Source: JBCCOW01 sp038749105 (GTDB taxonomy: Bacteria > Planctomycetota > Phycisphaerae > Phycisphaerales > Phycisphaeraceae). Taken from it: DNA of 64,000 bases. The stretch is taken from NCBI GenBank assembly GCA_038749105.1, contig JBCDIM010000009.1, positions 18,700-82,699 on the forward strand. The letters run 5' to 3'. The notes beneath the pieces were generated by a model. It ran no database searches and was not told where the DNA came from. It saw only the letters and a list, made by a program, of their open reading frames with translations. This document shows positions 8,943 to 17,273 of the stretch, in pieces. The position numbers and the translations under genes are program-made. Each line of letters begins with the position of its first letter. The first letter of the stretch is position 1.

Positions 8943-9888
8943 GATAAGCGGTCCGGTGTGTGTAGCGGTGGTCGGGGATGCAGGGTGGGAGTTGCCTCTG
9001 GCGGTGACGATTGATGGCTTGCTTCGGCGGGTCGATCCGTCTGCGGACGTGCAGCTTCACGTGCTATCCCAGGGTTGCGATGAGGCGCTCGTACGGCGAG
9101 TGGTTGCGGGCCGGGCAGAGGTGGTGTGGCAAGAGCTGAGCGGTCGGCTGGACGGCCTGCGAGACTTGCCACGGGTGCGTCATATCCCGCCGATCAGTTT
9201 CGTGCGGGTCTTGTTGCCCGAACTGCTGCCGGGGCTGGACCGGGTGCTTTATGTCGATACGGACCTGGTGATCAAGGCTGATGTGGCTGAGCTGTGGCGG
9301 GCGGGGACCGGGGGCATGGCGTTGGCGGCGGTGCGAGACCCCGGGATCGATCGGCTCGGTGCATCGAACTGTCTGGGTTATGCGGCGGAAGAGTTGGAAG
9401 ACCCGGATGCCCCGGCGTTCAACGGGGGTGTGTTGCTGATGGACCTTGAGCAGTGGCGTCGTGACGGGTTGGGAGGTGCGGTGTTAGCCTTTGCGGAGCG
9501 TCACGCGGAGCGGTTGAACTGGGCGGATCAAGACGGGCTCAACGCGGTGTTGGCGGGGCGTTGGTCAGAGCGTGAGCAGAAATGGAATGTGCCGGTGGTG
9601 GTGGGGTACGGAGGAGAGCCGCGGCGGGTTGCTTCGCTGGAGCGGTTCGATACGGACCCGCCTTTTAGCGAGCCGGCGATCTATCACCTGTTCGGGGCGC
9701 ACAAGCCGTGGAACAGCGGGCCGCGCCACACGTTCCGTGAGGCTTGGCTGACGGAGCTGAGGGCCAGCGGTGCGATCCTTGAAGGCCAGTGGGCTGACTG
9801 GTTGAGGCGTGACCAGCGGCGTGCGGCATGGTTTTCGGTGCGTCGGCGGCTGGTCTGGCCGTGGACCTGGGCGAGGTCGGTGGCTTGA
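8935..9888 (+). CDS. Glycosyltransferase family 8, first of three tandem copies
   Basis: Retaining GT-A transferase of about 317 residues, related to LPS galactosyl/glucosyltransferases. The ATG at 8935 is chosen because it overlaps the previous stop by 8 bases, while the frame upstream to 8710 is antisense-like low-quality sequence inside the GT2 gene. Key motifs are RVLYVDTDLVIKADVAELWR with the DTD metal site, FNGGVLLMDLEQWR, WADQDGLNAVL and the C-terminal HLFGAHKPWNSG that is diagnostic of GT8. The two following genes share the same four motifs in the same order. Confidence 0.9.
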   Translation: MGEISGPVCVAVVGDAGWELPLAVTIDGLLRRVDPSADVQLHVLSQGCDEALVRRVVAGRAEVVWQELSGRLDGLRDLPRVRHIPPISFVRVLLPELLPGLDRVLYVDTDLVIKADVAELWRAGTGGMALAAVRDPGIDRLGASNCLGYAAEELEDPDAPAFNGGVLLMDLEQWRRDGLGGAVLAFAERHAERLNWADQDGLNAVLAGRWSEREQKWNVPVVVGYGGEPRRVASLERFDTDPPFSEPAIYHLFGAHKPWNSGPRHTFREAWLTELRASGAILEGQWADWLRRDQRRAAWFSVRRRLVWPWTWARSVA

Positions 9889-10823
9889 GCAACGCCACAG
9901 TCCATCTCGCGTTTGCGGGCGACACGGGTGTGGCGATGCCGATGGCGGTCGCTATCGACACGGCCTTGCGGCGGCTGGCGACCGCGGGCCGGAGTGCGCA
10001 TATACACCTGCTGGCCCTGGGGTTTGAAGCCGAGGCAGAAGCAAGGTTGAGGCGGCTTGTCGAGGGGCACGGAGCCGGCTGGACGGCCTATCTGATCGAG
10101 CCGGACCGGTTTGATCACCTGGCGCAGGTGGGCCACGTGAGCCGAGCGACCTACCTGCGTTTCCTGCTGCCAGAGCTCTTGGCTGACGTGGAGCGTGTGG
10201 TCTACCTGGACGCGGACACGCTGGTGCAGGCGGATCTGAGTGAGTTGTACGACTATCCGCTCGACGGGTGTTGTCTGGCGGCGGTGCCTGATGCGGCGTC
10301 TGCGGATGAGGGACACTTCTCTCGGCTCCGCGAGTGTCTGCCGGGCGAGCCGCTGGCGCTGGGGCCTCGCATGTTCAATGCGGGGGTGCTGCTGATCGAC
10401 CTTTCGGCATGGCGGGCGGAGGCCTGGGGCCCGCAGATGCTTGAGCGGCTGGTAAGGTGGGGGGCGGGCTTGGCGTATACAGATCAAGACGCGTTGAATG
10501 CTTTCATGGGCTCGGTCTGTCGGCTCCTGCCTTTGCATTACAACGTGATGAGTCTTTGGCGGACCCACCGGCCGCGCAACTCCGATGAGGCAGACCGAGT
10601 GGCAGCCTGGATGGCGGATCCTGAGGGTGCAGAGGTGGTGTGGCACTTCGCGGGACGGACCAAGCCTTGGAATCCGCAGTCGCTGCGGTCGCCGTTCCGT
10701 GGGCTGTACCACCGGGCGTTGCGCGACAGCGGATGGTTCCAGACTCGGGCGGCGTTCGAGCGTTGGCGGTTGGGGTGGTACACCCGAGCGGGCCGTCGGG
10801 TCTTCAGCGGGGGGCGCGCGTGA
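9885..10823 (+). CDS. Glycosyltransferase family 8, second tandem copy
   Basis: GT8 enzyme with VHLAFAGDTGVAMPMAVAID at the N-terminus, the metal site VVYLDADTLV, FNAGVLLIDLSAWR, YTDQDALNAF and WHFAGRTKPWN. The TTG at 9885 overlaps the upstream stop by 4 bases and gives an N-terminus aligned with its neighbours. An ATG at 9828 in the same frame would add 19 residues and overlap the upstream gene by 61 bases, so it is less likely. It is a paralogue of the genes on both sides. Confidence 0.88.
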   Translation: MSNATVHLAFAGDTGVAMPMAVAIDTALRRLATAGRSAHIHLLALGFEAEAEARLRRLVEGHGAGWTAYLIEPDRFDHLAQVGHVSRATYLRFLLPELLADVERVVYLDADTLVQADLSELYDYPLDGCCLAAVPDAASADEGHFSRLRECLPGEPLALGPRMFNAGVLLIDLSAWRAEAWGPQMLERLVRWGAGLAYTDQDALNAFMGSVCRLLPLHYNVMSLWRTHRPRNSDEADRVAAWMADPEGAEVVWHFAGRTKPWNPQSLRSPFRGLYHRALRDSGWFQTRAAFERWRLGWYTRAGRRVFSGGRA

Positions 10824-11827
10824 GTTTGGCTCGGACGGGGTGTGGTGTTCATGAAGCCGGCAAGGCTTTTGATCCGCAGACGCTGCAGGTCGTGCTGGCA
10901 GGGACTCGGAACATGGCGATGCCGATGGGCGTGGTGATGGACACGCTGCTTCGGCACCTCGATGTGTCGGTGTCGGTGCGGTTCACGGTGCTGTCGCTCG
11001 GGTTTGAGTCGGTGGATCGCGGACGGCTGAGCCGTGTGGTCGGGCGTTACGGAGAACGGGTGTCGCTGCGGGTGGTCAGAGTTGACGACGGCCCGGCGGG
11101 CGACCTGGTGGGTGATCGGTTGAGTCGTCTGCCAGCCCTTGAGCGTTTGGGCCTCGGGGCGTACCTGAGGCTGTTCGCGCCCGAGTTGATGCCGGAAGAA
11201 CCCCGGCTGCTCTACCTCGATACCGACCTGTTGGTGGATGTAGATGTCGCACCGTTGTGGAGGCTCGATCTTCAAGGGCGCGTGATCGCAGCGGCGCGGA
11301 ACCTGCTGTACAGCACCGCGGGCGATCCGATGGCCTTGGCGTACGCGATCGATGAACTGCCCTTGGAGTCGGACTCGGCCTATTTCAATTCGGGTGTGCT
11401 GGTCATTGACGCCGAGCGGTGGCGGTCGGAAAGCGTTACCGAGCGGGTCCTCGAATTCCTGTCGGCTCACGCGTCGGAACTGATCAGCGCAGACCAGGAC
11501 GGCATCAACGCAGTGCTGGCCGGTCAGATCCTGGAGATGGACCCGGTCTGGAACCTGGCGGTGCTCGACGAGGGGAAGGCTCGCCTGCTGGAAGGCGAGT
11601 CGCGTGTTCAGCAGGAGCGGGTGCTGAGTTCGGGGCTTGCCGAGTCTGCGGTTTATCACTTCTGGGGTAAGCACAAGCCTTGGAACAGCGGGCTCAATCA
11701 CCCGCAGCGGTCGCGTTACTTCGAGGCGGTGCGAGAGAGCGGGTATTACGGGGCGTGGTACGGGCTGTACCGCAGGGCTGCAGACCTGGGGAGCCTGATG
11801 GATTCGGTGAAACGACGCTTGCGGTGA
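10820..11827 (+). CDS. Glycosyltransferase family 8, third tandem copy
   Basis: GT8 enzyme of 335 residues. The GTG at 10820 overlaps the previous stop by 4 bases; an upstream ATG at 10640 would run 180 bases inside the neighbour and is rejected. Motifs are NMAMPMGVVMDTLLRHL, the metal site LLYLDTDLLVDVDVAPLWR, FNSGVLVIDAERWR, SADQDGINAVL and YHFWGKHKPWNSG. Its C-terminus is closest to that of the first copy. Three GT8 genes in a row could build a run of alpha-linked hexoses. Confidence 0.9.
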   Translation: MSLARTGCGVHEAGKAFDPQTLQVVLAGTRNMAMPMGVVMDTLLRHLDVSVSVRFTVLSLGFESVDRGRLSRVVGRYGERVSLRVVRVDDGPAGDLVGDRLSRLPALERLGLGAYLRLFAPELMPEEPRLLYLDTDLLVDVDVAPLWRLDLQGRVIAAARNLLYSTAGDPMALAYAIDELPLESDSAYFNSGVLVIDAERWRSESVTERVLEFLSAHASELISADQDGINAVLAGQILEMDPVWNLAVLDEGKARLLEGESRVQQERVLSSGLAESAVYHFWGKHKPWNSGLNHPQRSRYFEAVRESGYYGAWYGLYRRAADLGSLMDSVKRRLR

Positions 11828-11879
11828 AGTGTAGGTGGTCTGGGATGAGGCGAAGGATGCTGGAGGACACTTGGAAGGA

Positions 11880-12788
11880 ATGAACGAAGTAGATCTGGTG
11901 CCGTTGTCTGTTTGTGTGGCAACACGGAACCGGCCTGACCTCTTGGAGCGGGGTCTGAGGTCGTTGGTCGATGCTCGGCCTTGTCCGGCACAGGTGGTGG
12001 TGAGCGATGACAGCGATGACGGCGAAGAGGCGGCGGCGGTGTGTGCGTCATTTGCCGACGAGTCGGCTCACACGGAGATCAAGTACGTCCGTGGCCCGCG
12101 GGTGGGCCTGTCTGCGAACCGGAACTCATGTATCGCCGAGGCGACGCAGCCCTGGCTTCTGTTCTTGGACGATGATGCGGGTCTGTTTGAGGATTCGCTG
12201 GTGCACTTCGCGGAACTGACCTCGGAGGGCGAGCGAGTCATTACCGGGCTCGAGCACAACGGGGAGCCGAATCCTCGGATTGTGGAGCCACGCGAGACGG
12301 ATTTCTGGGGAGTCCAGCGGCTGATGCCGGACCTCGATGATCTGCACGTCATTGTGATTAATGCGACGCTGATGCCCCGACGGATTTTCGAGTCCGTTCG
12401 TTTTGACGAGGTGCTGCGTTACGGCAGCGACGAGGTCGACATCGCACGGCAGGCGAGGGGCTTGGGCTTCGAGATCGTGCACAAGACGCAGTTCAAGACG
12501 TGGCACCGGCCGAGCTATAGCGATCGCCAGGAATACTCTGAACGGCTGGCGACATCGATTGTCTACGCGACGCTCAAGGACAAGCTGCTGATCCGCCGCA
12601 ACCTGCTGGGGGCGTTGGTGTATTTGCTATTGGGCCCGGCGAAAGTGACGCTGCACCGTGCGAAGCGGAACGGGTGCCCGTGGCGTTGGTCGGGCTGGAG
12701 GGCGTTGAACCCGATGCCCGTGGTGCGGGGCCTTTGGTCTCTGAAGGAGGCGCGGCGGGCGTGGCAGCCCGCGGTGATTGAGCGATGA
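11880..12788 (+). CDS. Glycosyltransferase family 2
   Basis: GT2 enzyme of about 302 residues, starting LSVCVATRNRPDLLERGLRS after a short leader. It has the nucleotide-binding VSDDSDD and the metal-binding LFLDDDAGLF. The ATG at 11880 is preferred to the in-frame GTG at 11835, because the extra 15 residues carry no family similarity. A GGAAGGA run lies directly against the ATG and GAGG lies about 13 bases upstream. It follows the GT8 trio after a 52-base gap and overlaps the next GT2 by 4 bases. Confidence 0.87.
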   Translation: MNEVDLVPLSVCVATRNRPDLLERGLRSLVDARPCPAQVVVSDDSDDGEEAAAVCASFADESAHTEIKYVRGPRVGLSANRNSCIAEATQPWLLFLDDDAGLFEDSLVHFAELTSEGERVITGLEHNGEPNPRIVEPRETDFWGVQRLMPDLDDLHVIVINATLMPRRIFESVRFDEVLRYGSDEVDIARQARGLGFEIVHKTQFKTWHRPSYSDRQEYSERLATSIVYATLKDKLLIRRNLLGALVYLLLGPAKVTLHRAKRNGCPWRWSGWRALNPMPVVRGLWSLKEARRAWQPAVIER

Positions 12789-13864
12789 ATGACCTGATCT
12801 CGATTGTGATCCCGACGTATCGCCGGCCGGAGATGTTGCTCGAGGCGCTGGAGTCGGCGTTGGTCCAGGACTACCGCCCGTTGGAGGTGCTGGTGACCGA
12901 CGATTCACCGGACGACGCCTCGGAGCGGGCGGTCCGTGCCGTGTCCGTGCCTGACGGCATCGAGGTGGTGTACAAACGCAATGACCCGTCATTGCGTCAG
13001 GCGCGGAACGTCAACAGCGGCTTCGCGGCGGTACGGGGGACCCGCATCGTGTTGCTGCACGATGACGATCGGCTGTTGCCGGGCGCGGTGTCGGTCTTGG
13101 CGGCGGCATACGACGCGCACCCGGGAGTGATCGCTGCGTATGGCCGACACCGGCTGCTGACCGCTGAGGGCGTCGACCGTGGAGACGCCGTGGTAGAGCA
13201 CGTTTCGAAGATGTACTGCCGGTCCGACGAGTTCGCTGGGCCGCAAGCCGATCCTTATGCGATGGCATTGCGGGCGCAGTTCCCGATGAACGGCTATCTG
13301 GTGGACGCAGATGCGGCACGGTCGGTGGGGTACACGGTCGAGGAAGTGGTCGGCAGCGCGTGCGACTTCGACTTCGGTGTCCGCTTGGGGGCGATCGCAA
13401 AGCCCGGCGGGTTCGTTTTCGTTCCTCAAGACGTGTCGGCTTACCGGTTGAGCCCGGGTTCGGTCTCGCGGGCTCAGGGGGCGACTTCGGCGTCGACACT
13501 GATGATTCCGCGTCTGGAAGCGATTGTCTCGTCGTCGGGGGTCAGCGATGCGGCCCGTCGGGCGGCTGAAGATCGGCTGCGTTGGTACGCGCCATTTGCG
13601 GTGCGTGAGTTCGCCCTGGCGGGTCGGCCGGGCTCGGCGATGCGGGTCTGGTGTGGCCGGTACTACGGATGGGGGAACCGTCTACGGCCTAGGGGCTGGT
13701 TCCATGTGGTGCTGTCGACGGCGCCCTGGCTGATCTCGCCGCTGCTCCGGGTGATCGATCGGACCCGGCCGAAACGTCGGGCGCTGCGTGCTCGGGTGCT
13801 GCGGGCCATCGGGCGTGACCCGGCCCGACCGATGAGTGTGGAGCAGGTGACCGAAGCGTCTTGA
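12785..13864 (+). CDS. Glycosyltransferase family 2
   Basis: GT2 enzyme of 359 residues: ISIVIPTYRRPEMLLEALES, the VTDDSPDD block, RQARNVNSGFAAVRG and the metal site LLHDDDRLLPG. The C-terminal third is arginine-rich with two short hydrophobic stretches (HVVLSTAPWLISPLL), suggesting membrane association. The ATG overlaps the upstream stop by 4 bases, and its own TGA overlaps the TTG of the next gene by 4 bases. Sugar and acceptor unknown. Confidence 0.88.
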   Translation: MNDLISIVIPTYRRPEMLLEALESALVQDYRPLEVLVTDDSPDDASERAVRAVSVPDGIEVVYKRNDPSLRQARNVNSGFAAVRGTRIVLLHDDDRLLPGAVSVLAAAYDAHPGVIAAYGRHRLLTAEGVDRGDAVVEHVSKMYCRSDEFAGPQADPYAMALRAQFPMNGYLVDADAARSVGYTVEEVVGSACDFDFGVRLGAIAKPGGFVFVPQDVSAYRLSPGSVSRAQGATSASTLMIPRLEAIVSSSGVSDAARRAAEDRLRWYAPFAVREFALAGRPGSAMRVWCGRYYGWGNRLRPRGWFHVVLSTAPWLISPLLRVIDRTRPKRRALRARVLRAIGRDPARPMSVEQVTEAS

Positions 13865-16050
13865 AGATCAGCGTGGTCATCCCGACGTACGGGCGGCCGG
13901 ATGCGTTAAGGCGTTGTCTGGAAGGGCTCGCTGCGCAGCGGCGTCTTCCGGACGAGGTGCTGGTGGTGGTGTCGGCGGATGATGCCTCCCAGAGCGAACG
14001 GGTCGCGAGGGAAGGGGTGGAGTCCTTGCCCGTCCAGGTGTTAACGGTGCCGACGTCTCGGCTGTCCGGCTCGCTGCAGGCGGGGATCGATACCGCAACA
14101 GGCGACGTGATCGCGTTTACCGACGACGACGCGGTAGCGCGTCCCGACTGGCTGGAGCGGATCGAAGGCCACCTTCTGGCCGACCCTGGGTTGGGCGGGA
14201 TTGGCGGGCGTGACGTTGTCCACGAGCCGCCTTCGGAGACGCAAAGCCGGGGGCTGGTATGGCGTATGCCGACGTCTGCGGTGGGGCAGCTGGGCGTGAC
14301 CGGGCGCATCAGCGGGAACCACCACCTGGGGTCCGGCCTGCCGCGGGCGGTGGACGTGCTCAAGGGCGTGAATATGGCATTGCGAAGCGGGCCGCTGCGG
14401 GAGATCGGGATCGATCCGCGTCTGAGCGGTCGGGGTGCGCAGGTGGCGTGGGAAGTAGGCCTTTGCCTGGCGATTCGGCGCTGCGGGCGAAGGCTGCTTT
14501 TTGACCCGGATGTCTTGGTGGACCATTACCCTGGACCCCGGGTCCGGGGCGATCACCGGCAGCATCGACGGTATGAAGACGACCGTGACGCGGCGTTCAA
14601 CGAGGCGCTGGGTGTGTTGGGAAATGCGGGGCCGGGTCTGGCGTTGGGCTTCATAGCTTGGTCGATGGTTGTGGGATCAAGGCGGTACCCGGGGCTCCTT
14701 CGGGGGTTGCTGCTCTGGGCGATGGAGTTCGAGCGGGGGATGGTGCAGCGGGTGAGAGCGACGCTGGTGGGGCGTTGGCGGGCGTGCCTGGAGCAGCGGC
14801 GGGCTCGTCGGGCACCTGGGGTAAGCGGTGAGATGTCTGACGCTGGCCGGGATGGCTCGGTGGGCAAGGTGTGGGTGGCTAGCCGAAGCCAAGCCGCTGC
14901 GTCTGTTGCGATCGGTGACCAGGTTTCGGGGCTTCTGGCAGGGCTATCGGCGCATCGCCCGGTTGAGCCGGTTGAATTGCCGGGGCGAGATCGGGCTGCG
15001 GTCTCGACGGGACTGAGCCCGGATCGTGGGCTCCGAGAGGCTTCGTTGTGGCCGTGGTCCCGGCAGGGGGCGTTGCACGAGGTGATGGGCGACTCCGGCC
15101 CGCAGAGCCTGCTGGCACTGGTGGTGGATCCTTCGCGTTGGCGGGGGATCGAGTTGGCGTGTTGGCTACCGCTCGCGGTGTGGCGGCTCCGTCGTCGTCT
15201 CCGGAAGATGCGGGTTGCAGTGGTGTTTGTAGGTGATGAGGTGGCGGTCGGGCGTGGGGCGTCGTGGTGCGGTCGGCTCGGTCGGGCGTGGCTCTCGCGG
15301 TTGTCGACGGTTCAGGCATACCCAACGGAAGCGTTAGCGTCGCGGTGGGGCGGAGTGACGCTGCGCTCAGGGCCGATGCTGCCCGAGCCGAGGCCGGTCG
15401 AGCGTATGGGCGCGGTTAACGGGTCGGATCGCGTGGTGCGGGTTGGGGTGCTGGGTGCCCGCGAGCGCGACTTCGTGGCGGTGTGGGTTGGGCAAGCGGC
15501 TCGGGAGTTGGCCGGGCAGTCGGTGGGCGTGGAGCTTGTGGCTTTTGGAGCGAGCACGGCGTTGGTGGCGGCGCTGCCGATGGGTGTGTCTTTGCGGGGT
15601 GTCGGGGGGCTTAAGGCCGACGAGATGATGGCAGACTTGGCGGGGTGCGATATGGCCTGGGCACCGTATGCAGAGGGAGTCGATACCGGCCGGGGTTGGG
15701 CGGTATCGGCGTTAGCGGCGGGCGTGCCGCTGGTGTCGTCCTTGGGCGAGCGGACGGGCGGGCTGTTGAGCAATGAGGCGGGCGAGTCACTGGTGTTGGC
15801 CGAGCCTTCGGGAGACGCGTTCGTATCGGCGGTGGTGGGGCTCATGCAAGACGGGGCGAATCGGCGAGCTTTGGGCGAGGCGGGCCGGGCGTTGTACGAG
15901 CGGTCACTCGAGTGGTCGTCGTCGGCGGGGCGTTTTCTTGAAGGGATAGAGAGCTTGGAGGGTTCTGCACCGGACCGGCAGGTTTCACCGGAAGAAAGCT
16001 TGATCACTGACAGGGATGAGCGGGTTGCCGTGATGGGGGGCAAGTCGTAA
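13861..16050 (+). CDS. Two-module glycosyltransferase, GT2 fused to a GT-B-like domain
   Basis: A 729-residue protein, about twice the size of its neighbours. Residues 1-300 are a GT2 module: ISVVIPTYGRPDALRRCLEG, the metal site AFTDDDAVARPDWLERI, GVNMALRSGPLREIG and a basic tail. After a linker near residue 320, the remainder resembles a GT-B donor/acceptor pair ending in DMAWAPYAEGVDTGRGWAVS and AALAAGVPLVSS-like sequence (ALAAGVPLVSS), although no canonical E-x7-E is obvious. Two consecutive transfers by one polypeptide is the simplest reading; alternatively the second module is degenerate and only binds glycan. TTG start with 4-base overlap. Confidence 0.82.
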   Translation: MKISVVIPTYGRPDALRRCLEGLAAQRRLPDEVLVVVSADDASQSERVAREGVESLPVQVLTVPTSRLSGSLQAGIDTATGDVIAFTDDDAVARPDWLERIEGHLLADPGLGGIGGRDVVHEPPSETQSRGLVWRMPTSAVGQLGVTGRISGNHHLGSGLPRAVDVLKGVNMALRSGPLREIGIDPRLSGRGAQVAWEVGLCLAIRRCGRRLLFDPDVLVDHYPGPRVRGDHRQHRRYEDDRDAAFNEALGVLGNAGPGLALGFIAWSMVVGSRRYPGLLRGLLLWAMEFERGMVQRVRATLVGRWRACLEQRRARRAPGVSGEMSDAGRDGSVGKVWVASRSQAAASVAIGDQVSGLLAGLSAHRPVEPVELPGRDRAAVSTGLSPDRGLREASLWPWSRQGALHEVMGDSGPQSLLALVVDPSRWRGIELACWLPLAVWRLRRRLRKMRVAVVFVGDEVAVGRGASWCGRLGRAWLSRLSTVQAYPTEALASRWGGVTLRSGPMLPEPRPVERMGAVNGSDRVVRVGVLGARERDFVAVWVGQAARELAGQSVGVELVAFGASTALVAALPMGVSLRGVGGLKADEMMADLAGCDMAWAPYAEGVDTGRGWAVSALAAGVPLVSSLGERTGGLLSNEAGESLVLAEPSGDAFVSAVVGLMQDGANRRALGEAGRALYERSLEWSSSAGRFLEGIESLEGSAPDRQVSPEESLITDRDERVAVMGGKS

Positions 16051-16052
16051 GC

Positions 16053-17273
16053 ATGGTTGAAGGCCAAGATGTCTGTGCCGTCGCCGAGCGGCCTAAGGGG
16101 GAGGGCGCATCGAGTGAGTTGGGCCAGGCGGCGTTGGGCTCTGGTGTGACGGTCTGGTGTCACGATGCGGAGGGTTCTCACCCTTACCTGGGTCAGCTTC
16201 AGGGGGAGTTGCGGGGGCTGGGGGTTGAAGTCGCTTCGGCTCCGGGGTTCTGGGTGATGCGTCATGTGAAGCCGCGGCGAGGCAGCGTGCTGCACTTGCA
16301 TTGGCTGAATCGTTATGTGGCATCGCAAACCCGTCTCAAGGCATTGGGGAAGACTTTGGCGTTTGTGCTGCAGTTGGTTTGGTTGCGGGTGCGTGGCGTG
16401 CGGCTGGTCTGGACCCTGCATAACCTCAAGAACCATCAGAACGACATGCCCTGGATCGATCGGTTCGGGAGCACAGCGATCGCTCACCTCTGCCACGTAT
16501 TGATCGCGCACTGCGGGGCGGCTTCGAGCGAGGCATGTCGCCGATTCCGAGTGTCGCGTCAGAAGGTTCACGTCATCCCGCACGGGCACTTCATGACCGT
16601 CTACGACGACCCGCAACGAGCGGACCGGGAATCAGACGACCCCGCGGCGCGTCGGCGCGCGAAGGCCTCGGCCCGGCAGCGTCTGGGGCTCGGGGTGGAG
16701 GATGAGGTGTACCTCGCGTTCGGCATGATCCGCCCCTACAAGGGCCTTGACGGGTTGGTGGAGGCGTTTGCGTGTTTCCGTGAAGGGGATGATCAGGACG
16801 GCGTGGGTCGACGGCGTGAGCTGGTGATCGCGGGCGGCCTCCACCACCGAGCGGATCCTGATTGGCCGGAGCATGTGAGGTCGCGCTTCCCTTGGGTCAG
16901 GCTGCATATCGGTCACGTGCCCGACGAGGAGGTGGCGGCGTATTTCGATGCGGCGGACGTGGCCGTGTTCCCCTATCGGGATGTGTTGACCAGTGGGGCG
17001 GTGATCCTAGCGATGGGCTTCTCGCTGCCGTGTGTCGCGCCGCGTCGGGGTTGTTTGCCGGAGACCCTCGGCGCGGTTGGGGCGGCGTGGTTTGACCCGG
17101 CTGCGGACGGGGCGCTGGAGCGGGCGTTGTTGGAGGTGGCCGAGCGGCGTGCGTCATGGCCGGAGATGGGGGCCAACAACCGGGCGCATGCCAAGGCGTT
17201 GGATTGGAGCAGTATCGCTCGAGACACGCTCACGGTTTACCGGGGAGAGAAGAAAGCAGCGAGTCATGGGTGA
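16053..17273 (+). CDS. Glycosyltransferase family 4-like, atypical active-site motif
   Basis: GT-B transferase of 406 residues. The acceptor domain contains VTVWCHDAEGSHPYLGQLQG, HLHWLNRYV and VWTLHNLKNHQ. The donor domain has YLAFGMIRPYKGLDGLVEAF, then VAVFPYRDVLTSGAVILAMG. The usual first glutamate of E-x7-E is replaced here by the RDVLTSG context seen in ALG1- or GumI-like mannosyltransferases, so a mannosyl donor is possible but not shown. The ATG lies two bases after the fusion gene, and the downstream gene overlaps by 8 bases. Confidence 0.85.
   Translation: MVEGQDVCAVAERPKGEGASSELGQAALGSGVTVWCHDAEGSHPYLGQLQGELRGLGVEVASAPGFWVMRHVKPRRGSVLHLHWLNRYVASQTRLKALGKTLAFVLQLVWLRVRGVRLVWTLHNLKNHQNDMPWIDRFGSTAIAHLCHVLIAHCGAASSEACRRFRVSRQKVHVIPHGHFMTVYDDPQRADRESDDPAARRRAKASARQRLGLGVEDEVYLAFGMIRPYKGLDGLVEAFACFREGDDQDGVGRRRELVIAGGLHHRADPDWPEHVRSRFPWVRLHIGHVPDEEVAAYFDAADVAVFPYRDVLTSGAVILAMGFSLPCVAPRRGCLPETLGAVGAAWFDPAADGALERALLEVAERRASWPEMGANNRAHAKALDWSSIARDTLTVYRGEKKAASHG

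Noticed and set aside
10640..10819. N-terminal extension of the third GT8 gene
   Set aside because: It overlaps 180 bases of the upstream GT8 coding region. The GTG at 10820 gives the usual 4-base overlap and family length.
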